Origin: Planctomycetota bacterium
Lineage (GTDB): Bacteria > Planctomycetota > Phycisphaerae > Sedimentisphaerales > Anaerohalosphaeraceae
Assembly (NCBI GenBank): GCA_030637065.1
Contig: DAOVVQ010000142.1
Coordinates: 1 to 9,802 of the forward strand
Direction of reading: 5' to 3'
Length of the DNA: 9,802 bases
Made by a program: the position numbers and the translations under genes. Below are positions 5,665 through 9,802 of this stretch, one piece after another. The notes below the pieces were generated by a model. It was given only the letters and a program-made list of their open reading frames with translations, was not told where the DNA came from and did not search any database. Positions within the stretch are counted from its first letter, which is position 1. Each line of letters begins with the position of its first letter.

Positions 5665-6755
5665 CTCCGTCCCGGCTGATAATCCGTGAACAGTTTTCCC
5701 CACGGGCTTTCCGCGAGCCATTTATCGACGACCTTTCGCCCTTTGGACGGATACCATATCCGGTCATGATAAACCGCCGAGGCGAATATAAAGCCGTAAA
5801 CAAGCGGTGTATGGAACATCAGCCTCTGGAGCCATCGCATCGGCCCAAACCAGAACATCTTACCCACGCTCGATGCGGTATTGTCGCCGGTATGAAAACC
5901 CCATCTCTCTTTTGCAACGTCAACGTCTCCGACAATTTCGATCTCATCGAAGCGGCCCGTGCCAAGTCCCCGTTCGTGTGCCAGGCGAATGAACTTATGG
6001 TCCATCGGCTCAAATCCCATCAGTTTCGCCGACACCGCGTCGATCGCAACGCAATCCGATGACGCCAGCAGGATATTCTTCGCCACCGGGATCATCGTCC
6101 GCGGTCCGGGCCCGTTGCCGGCTGTGGTGCCGTCGGTGACGGTAAAGATGCCGCTGTGGATCTCCTTTTGGATCGCCAGCAGATCCACCAGCGTCTCATG
6201 AATAGTGGAATGGCAATAGTGCCGCCGGTTGTTCAGCAGGCCGCCAAAGGCATTCTTCATCGAACCGGTTATATTCGTGTATATATGGCACTTGGTCGTT
6301 GGCAGGTGAACGACGTTTTTGCCGGCAAAGAAGTCCGGTATGAAAATGCCCTCCGGAAAGACCTTGTCCAGCACTAACATCTCGGCTTTGGGCTCATACC
6401 GCTGCCATTTCATATCCGACGGCTTGAAATTGTACTTGATCGGAACACCGTAATGGTCGCACACGGGCTTTTGTTTATTCAAAATCTCGCCCCGATGAGC
6501 GCTCGTAACCACAGTCTCGTTCTCAACGCACACCTGATCGTCAAAGCCGGCGTCCTTGAGCCCTAATATCGTACCTTCGAGCTGCCACGGCGTCGTATTA
6601 GCGCTCGGGTACATCAGATGCCACGAAAGATTATTCTTGAGGATGGTCGTCGATCCCGCATCGAGCGCCTGGCTGACACCGCCTAATTCCATCACTTTTC
6701 GAACATCCTGTACGACCGTCTCCGGCTTGGTTCGCAAAATCGCCACTTTACTCAT
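5661..6755 (-). CDS. DUF362 domain-containing protein
   Basis: A 364-residue protein of the DUF362 family, whose biochemical function is not established. Recognised by the order of family blocks: an N-terminal MSKVAILRTKPETV strand, the LKNNLSW block (39-45), FIPDFFAGKNVVHLPTTKCH (138-157), the GSMKNAFGGLL core (164-174), VTDGTTAGNGPGP (206-218) and SSDCVAIDAVSAKLMGFEP (232-250). The Cys-rich ferredoxin domain that some relatives carry at the C-terminus is absent; instead there is a basic and aromatic tail with a hydrophobic stretch around 312-328. Cysteines 156 and 181 flank the core and might bind metal or a cluster, but this is a guess. ATG 6755 has AGGAA 7 bases upstream. It lies 213 bases after the UbiA gene on the same strand, so it may have its own promoter; a weak candidate is TTGTGA (6800-6795) / TATCTA (6778-6773). 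No signal peptide is seen. Confidence 0.85.
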   Translation of the reverse strand: MSKVAILRTKPETVVQDVRKVMELGGVSQALDAGSTTILKNNLSWHLMYPSANTTPWQLEGTILGLKDAGFDDQVCVENETVVTSAHRGEILNKQKPVCDHYGVPIKYNFKPSDMKWQRYEPKAEMLVLDKVFPEGIFIPDFFAGKNVVHLPTTKCHIYTNITGSMKNAFGGLLNNRRHYCHSTIHETLVDLLAIQKEIHSGIFTVTDGTTAGNGPGPRTMIPVAKNILLASSDCVAIDAVSAKLMGFEPMDHKFIRLAHERGLGTGRFDEIEIVGDVDVAKERWGFHTGDNTASSVGKMFWFGPMRWLQRLMFHTPLVYGFIFASAVYHDRIWYPSKGRKVVDKWLAESPWGKLFTDYQPGRS

Positions 6756-6797
6756 ACAAGGTTCCTTTTTCTTAGATAAGCTAACTCTCGCTTTTCA

Positions 6798-6968
6798 CAA
6801 CTTCGGATAATACGCGGCAAAAGGATAAACGCCGCCCCCCTGACCGGCCTCCGTGCTTACTACTGCCGGAGGCACGATGCGGTTCTTGTAATCTCCATGA
6901 ATACAGACCCCTCTTGTCCGTGTCTGTCTTTGGGCCTGTCCGCCAATGTCATCGAGCCAGCAGGCTGA
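6798..6968 (-). pseudogene. Protein-like open stretch following the UbiA stop in the same frame
   Basis: After the TGA of the UbiA gene the same frame stays open for 57 codons to a TGA at 6797-6795. Its second half reads like real protein: HGDYKNRIVPPAVVSTE, then a Gly-rich stretch, then YPFAAYYPKL. There is no ATG in this frame; the only ordinary alternative start is a GTG at the IVPPA position (codon 32). An overlapping frame begins ATG (near 6953) and gives about 30 codons. It may be the remnant of a lost gene, a dispersed intergenic repeat, or a read-through extension. A GC-rich inverted repeat, GCCTCCG (6847-6853) / CGGAGGC (6867-6873), lies inside it and could slow or end transcription, but no T-run follows. 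Confidence 0.35.
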
Positions 6969-7877
6969 TCAGGTGCTCGTAAGCCACTCGGACAATTTTT
7001 CTCCCCAACTGATAATACAAAGCGCCACAGCCACCCATAGCAAAACCGTCATCTGGAAAGGCTTGTCATGCAGCACAAGGTCTGTCGGATCGGAATACGC
7101 ACCCTCCATCGAAAGCATCGCAAACCGAAACACGGCATAGACCACTATCGGAAGCGTATATACGAAATAGTTTGTGCCGAACTGTGCCACCGTTCTCGGA
7201 TTCAGTCCGTAAAGCAGAAATGCCACAATGGCGATCCCCGCTGAGACTGTAATAAGATGCGTCAGCAGCTCGGGGGTATATACGATCAGCGTGGGACGGT
7301 GATTCTCCGCAGCCGTCATATCGCCGATGGTCACCACTTCACTGTAACGCTTGCAAAAACCCATGAACAGGCATATCGTAAACATGCAGATAAAAAGCCA
7401 CGGGCTGACCTCTACGCCGATCGCCACCGCACCGGCTGCCGTGCGAAGAACAAACCCCATCGCAATACATATCACGTCCACCAGCGCCTTGTGTTTCAAA
7501 ACGACACTATAACCGATCCCGAGAACGACGTACGCCAGGACGATGACAAACAATCCCCGCGACACGCAAAATGCCAGCACCGTACCGGCTGAGAGAAGGA
7601 TCAATGCCTCGATAAACGCTGTCTTGACGCCGACCTTGCCCGATGCCAACGGCCGGTCCTTTTTAGCCGGGTGGTGACGGTCGCTGTCGATATCTCTTAT
7701 GTCGTTGATGATATAGCCAAAACTCGATACCAGGCAAAATGCTGCCGCTGCCACGATCCCCTTCCACCACGAATCGACATCGGTCATACGCATGCCGAAA
7801 ACGACAGGCAAAAGCACCACACCGTTCTTAATCCAGTGGCTGGGACGAGCCAGCCGTATCATATGAGCTATAGTCAT
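6969..7877 (-). CDS. UbiA-superfamily prenyltransferase, decaprenyl-phosphate phosphoribosyltransferase-like
   Basis: A 302-residue membrane protein with about eight or nine helices. The first Asp-rich motif is NDIRDIDSDRHHP (58-70), followed by KKDRPLASG (72-80). The second is DPTDLVLHDKP (263-273). RPSHWIKN at the N-terminus, GYSVVLKHKALVDV (122-135), GFVLRTAAGA (141-150) and FMGFCKRYSE (171-180) match the branch containing the mycobacterial enzyme Rv3806c, which moves phosphoribose from PRPP to decaprenyl phosphate. By family, the product would be a polyprenyl-phosphate phosphopentose in the inner membrane, a precursor of a lipid-linked sugar donor. Partner epimerase (DprE1/DprE2) genes are not in the window, so the final sugar is unknown. 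It lies 49 bases after the aminotransferase on the same strand; the Shine-Dalgarno before ATG 7877 is weak (AGAGA). A quinone or heme prenyltransferase is a less likely alternative. Confidence 0.85.
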   Translation of the reverse strand: MTIAHMIRLARPSHWIKNGVVLLPVVFGMRMTDVDSWWKGIVAAAAFCLVSSFGYIINDIRDIDSDRHHPAKKDRPLASGKVGVKTAFIEALILLSAGTVLAFCVSRGLFVIVLAYVVLGIGYSVVLKHKALVDVICIAMGFVLRTAAGAVAIGVEVSPWLFICMFTICLFMGFCKRYSEVVTIGDMTAAENHRPTLIVYTPELLTHLITVSAGIAIVAFLLYGLNPRTVAQFGTNYFVYTLPIVVYAVFRFAMLSMEGAYSDPTDLVLHDKPFQMTVLLWVAVALCIISWGEKLSEWLTST

Positions 7878-7926
7878 GCCGATCTCTGTTTTATTGCGGA
7901 TCTCACAGTCTGCGATAATGGCGTAT

Positions 7927-9027
7927 CTAACCCAAAAACGATAATATCGTCTCCGCCACGAAGTCCTTCATTTCATCGGTCAGTTCCGGATAGACCGGAA
8001 GGGCCATAACCGCGCCCGCCGCTTTTTCCGATTCGGGGAAATCACCTTTTTTATGTCCTAACGAAACGAAACATTCCTGGAGGTGCATCGGGACCGGGTA
8101 GTAGATATCACAGCCGATATTATTGGCCTGCAAATGGGCAACGACCTCGTCCCTCCGTGGGACGCGAATAACGTACTGATTGTAGATCGTCTCGCAGTCG
8201 GGCGAAATATACGGCGTCTGCACCGCACTATCCTTGAACTTATCATTGTAATAAGCCGCATTTTGGCGTCTGGCCCCGGACCAGTCATTCAGGTGCGGCA
8301 GTTTCGCCAGAAGCGCCGCTGCGTTAATAGGGTCCAGCCGGAAATTGCCGCCGACATATTTGTGATAATATTTCGGCTCCATCCCGTGGTTTCGCATGAT
8401 CATCAGGCGATGATGCAGCTTCTCGTCATTGGTCACGATCATGCCGCCGTCGCCGATACCGCCGAGATTTTTGCTGGGAAAAAAACTGAAACACCCGCAT
8501 GTCCCGATACTGCCGGCCTTGCGGCCCTTATACGTGCTCGTGATGGACTGGGCCGCATCTTCGATCACCGCCAGCCCGTGGGCCTCGGCAACCGCCATGA
8601 TCGGGTCCATATCAGCCATCTGTCCGTAAAGATGAACAGGCATGATTGCTTTGGTCTTTGCCGTCACCGCCGCCTCGATCAGCGATGGGTCTATGTTGTA
8701 CGTTTTCGGGTCGATATCGACGAACACCGGCTTTGCTCCGACGCGCCAGATGGAGCCGACAGTCGCAAAAAACGTAAACGGCGTGGTGATCACCTCGTCG
8801 CCGTCGCCGATCTCCAGACTCATCAGGCTGTTCAATAGGGCATCGGTACCGCTGGACATCCCCGCTGCAAAGGCACAATCGCTCATCGAAGCGATCTCTT
8901 TTTCCAAACCCTCTACCTTCGGGCCGCCGATACATCGCTGGGGGTCCAGGACCTCATTGACCTGGGCCAGAACCGCTTCCTTGATCTTTGCATACTGAGC
9001 CGTCAAATCCAGCAGGGGAACGTGCAT
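7927..9027 (-). CDS. wbpE: DegT/DnrJ/EryC1/StrS-family PLP aminotransferase, WbpE-like
   Basis: A 366-residue, full-length sugar aminotransferase. PLP landmarks: GMSSGTDALL (56-65, phosphate binding), VIEDAAQS (154-161, Asp157 contacting the pyridine nitrogen) and SFFPSKNLGG (181-190, Lys186 forming the Schiff base), followed by GDGGMIVTND. Its N-terminus (VPLLDLTAQYAKIK) and overall pattern resemble WbpE, which converts UDP-2-acetamido-3-oxo-glucuronate to the 3-amino sugar with glutamate as donor. The next gene upstream is a WbpD-type acetyltransferase that would act on that product, which supports this substrate, but other 3-keto sugars (as for FdtB or QdtB) cannot be excluded. ATG 9027 has a strong GAGAGGA 8 bases upstream; the gap to the acetyltransferase is 23 bases. 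The oxidase and dehydrogenase of the route are outside the window, if present. Confidence 0.9.
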   Translation of the reverse strand: MHVPLLDLTAQYAKIKEAVLAQVNEVLDPQRCIGGPKVEGLEKEIASMSDCAFAAGMSSGTDALLNSLMSLEIGDGDEVITTPFTFFATVGSIWRVGAKPVFVDIDPKTYNIDPSLIEAAVTAKTKAIMPVHLYGQMADMDPIMAVAEAHGLAVIEDAAQSITSTYKGRKAGSIGTCGCFSFFPSKNLGGIGDGGMIVTNDEKLHHRLMIMRNHGMEPKYYHKYVGGNFRLDPINAAALLAKLPHLNDWSGARRQNAAYYNDKFKDSAVQTPYISPDCETIYNQYVIRVPRRDEVVAHLQANNIGCDIYYPVPMHLQECFVSLGHKKGDFPESEKAAGAVMALPVYPELTDEMKDFVAETILSFLG

Positions 9028-9050
9028 CGATATTTTCCTCTCTTATTCCA

Positions 9051-9710
9051 TCAGTTTTGTTTGAATTCGTCGTAACGCTTCTTACCGACCCTCATATCCT
9101 CCGGCAGGGGGGCATCTTCATCCAGATCAAGGCATTTTACTACCCCGCCGGTCTCCCTGTAGCGAAATCCGCTCTCCGGACAGGTCATTATGCCATCATT
9201 ATCAGGCTTGGGCAAACGAATTCCGTGCCTGCTGATCCAGCCCTGCCGGCGAGCCGGAACACCGGCTACAAGTGCGTAATCGGGCACATCTTCGGCTGAG
9301 ACGGCGCCGGCGGCGATGAAACAGTAACGACCAAGCTCGATCCCGCACACAATTGTCGCATTTGCACCGACAGTTGCGCCGCGGCGAAAGACCGTCTTTT
9401 CATAAAGGCCGTGGCGGACGATCTGCGAGCGCGGATTGGTGACATTGGTCAGGACGCAGGATGGCCCTAAGAAGACGTCGTCCTCGATCGTCACACCCTG
9501 ATAGATCGAGACGTTATTCTGGATCTTTACGTTATTTCCGATCACCACGCCGCTGCCGATACAAACATTTTGCCCGATATTACAGCCGGTCCCTATCCGG
9601 ACATCCTTCATAATATGCGAAAAATGCCATATCCGCGTGCCAGCACCTATCTCGACCGGCTCATCGACATAGGCGGACTCATGAACAAAATATTCCTTTT
9701 TCCCGGCCAT
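9051..9710 (-). CDS. wbpD: Left-handed beta-helix sugar N-acetyltransferase, WbpD/WlbB-like
   Basis: A 219-residue acyltransferase built of hexapeptide repeats (about residues 13-150: IGAGTRIWHFSHIM, IGTGCNIGQNVCIG, IGNNVKIQNNVSIY, IEDDVFLGPSCVLTNV). The NVTNPRSQI segment (89-97) and the following loop match WbpD/WlbB, which acetylate the 3-amino group of UDP-2-acetamido-3-amino-glucuronate using acetyl-CoA. The helix closes at ALVAGVPARRQGW (146-158), and a tail of about 60 residues carries CPESG (177-181) and VVKCLD (190-195), a feature seen in many of these enzymes. The upstream Shine-Dalgarno, GAGGA, lies 7 bases before ATG 9710, and the gap to the epimerase is 15 bases, so the genes are clearly co-transcribed. 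Expected product: UDP-2,3-diacetamido sugar acid for a surface polysaccharide. Confidence 0.9.
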   Translation of the reverse strand: MAGKKEYFVHESAYVDEPVEIGAGTRIWHFSHIMKDVRIGTGCNIGQNVCIGSGVVIGNNVKIQNNVSIYQGVTIEDDVFLGPSCVLTNVTNPRSQIVRHGLYEKTVFRRGATVGANATIVCGIELGRYCFIAAGAVSAEDVPDYALVAGVPARRQGWISRHGIRLPKPDNDGIMTCPESGFRYRETGGVVKCLDLDEDAPLPEDMRVGKKRYDEFKQN

Positions 9711-9725
9711 CGAAATATCCTCGTA

Positions 9726-9802
9726 TTATACCCTGTTCTCGGCAAACCAGTCGACCGTCGCCTTAAGCCCCTCGTCGAAATCCGTCGTCGCCTTAAAACC
9801 GA
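9726..9802 (-). CDS. C-terminal end of an NAD-dependent epimerase/dehydratase (partial)
   Basis: Only the last 24 codons and the TAA stop are in the window; the 5' part lies beyond the right edge. The tail reads GFKATTDFDEGLKATVDW followed by FAENRV, the usual ending of extended short-chain dehydrogenases that epimerise or dehydrate nucleotide sugars (pattern LGF-x-P-x-T-x-(F/L)-x-EGL-x-x-T-x-x-W). It is the first visible gene of the polysaccharide operon and lies 15 bases before the acetyltransferase. Which sugar it acts on cannot be read from this fragment. Confidence 0.75.
   Translation of the reverse strand, partial: GFKATTDFDEGLKATVDWFAENRV

Noticed and set aside
6847..6873. GC-rich inverted repeat as a definite terminator of the UbiA operon
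   Set aside because: The 7-base stem has a 13-base loop and no T-run on the minus strand, so it is mentioned only inside the coding-like stretch and not called as a terminator.
8083..8838. Long open frame (251 codons) on the plus strand
   Set aside because: It lies wholly antisense to the well-supported DegT aminotransferase, has no recognisable motifs and no ribosome binding site; it arises from the codon pattern of the gene on the other strand.
1..9802. Defence system, CRISPR, prophage or toxin-antitoxin module
   Set aside because: No repeats with spacers, nuclease, integrase, transposase or toxin motifs were seen on either strand; the recognised genes all fit envelope, sugar or general metabolism.

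Overview
This window looks like a surface-glycan and cell-envelope region of a planctomycete, most likely of the class Phycisphaerae. The clues are a secreted protein with a dockerin-type EF-hand motif (GDINGDGVVDGSDF followed by MAENWL) of the kind abundant in that class, a DUF2723 glycosyltransferase pair, a stand-alone DUF362 protein and fairly loose gene packing. The assignment rests on motif style only and is not certain at genus level. No rRNA, tRNA, CRISPR array or intact mobile element was seen.

Right-hand block (about 6969-9802, all minus strand, read right to left): the last 24 codons of an NAD-dependent epimerase/dehydratase, then a WbpD-type hexapeptide N-acetyltransferase, a WbpE-type DegT aminotransferase and a UbiA-superfamily prenyltransferase resembling decaprenyl-phosphate phosphoribosyltransferase. 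Gaps are 15, 23 and 49 bases, so this reads as one operon. The first genes fit synthesis of a nucleotide-activated diacetamido-sugar (UDP-GlcNAc3NAcA type). The UbiA protein fits synthesis of a polyprenyl-phosphate-linked sugar. A 213-base gap with coding-like sequence follows, then a DUF362 protein (5661-6755).

Centre: a small membrane-anchored thioredoxin-fold protein (5114-5638, plus strand) lacks the first cysteine of its active site. It is transcribed away from a tandem pair of DUF2723 GT-C membrane glycosyltransferases (minus strand, 4986 down to 1929) that are clear duplicates at a 1540-base offset. The 127-base divergent gap holds two good sigma70-like promoters on opposite strands with overlapping -10 boxes, plus a small palindrome that could be an operator.

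Left-hand block: a 385-base gap with no convincing gene, a class I SAM methyltransferase (770-1543), a roughly 390-base AT-rich gap with a 20-base-period direct repeat, and the start of a secreted dockerin-motif protein that runs off the left edge (376 down to 1; GTG start).

How the genes may work together (inference): the right-hand operon supplies activated or lipid-linked sugars. The DUF2723 enzymes, whose family uses polyprenyl-phosphate sugars at the outer face of the membrane, would transfer sugar to exported protein or glycan. No clearly new defence or mobile system was found. The most interesting items are the duplicated GT-C pair with its shared divergent promoter, the single-cysteine thioredoxin, and the protein-like reading frame after the UbiA stop.
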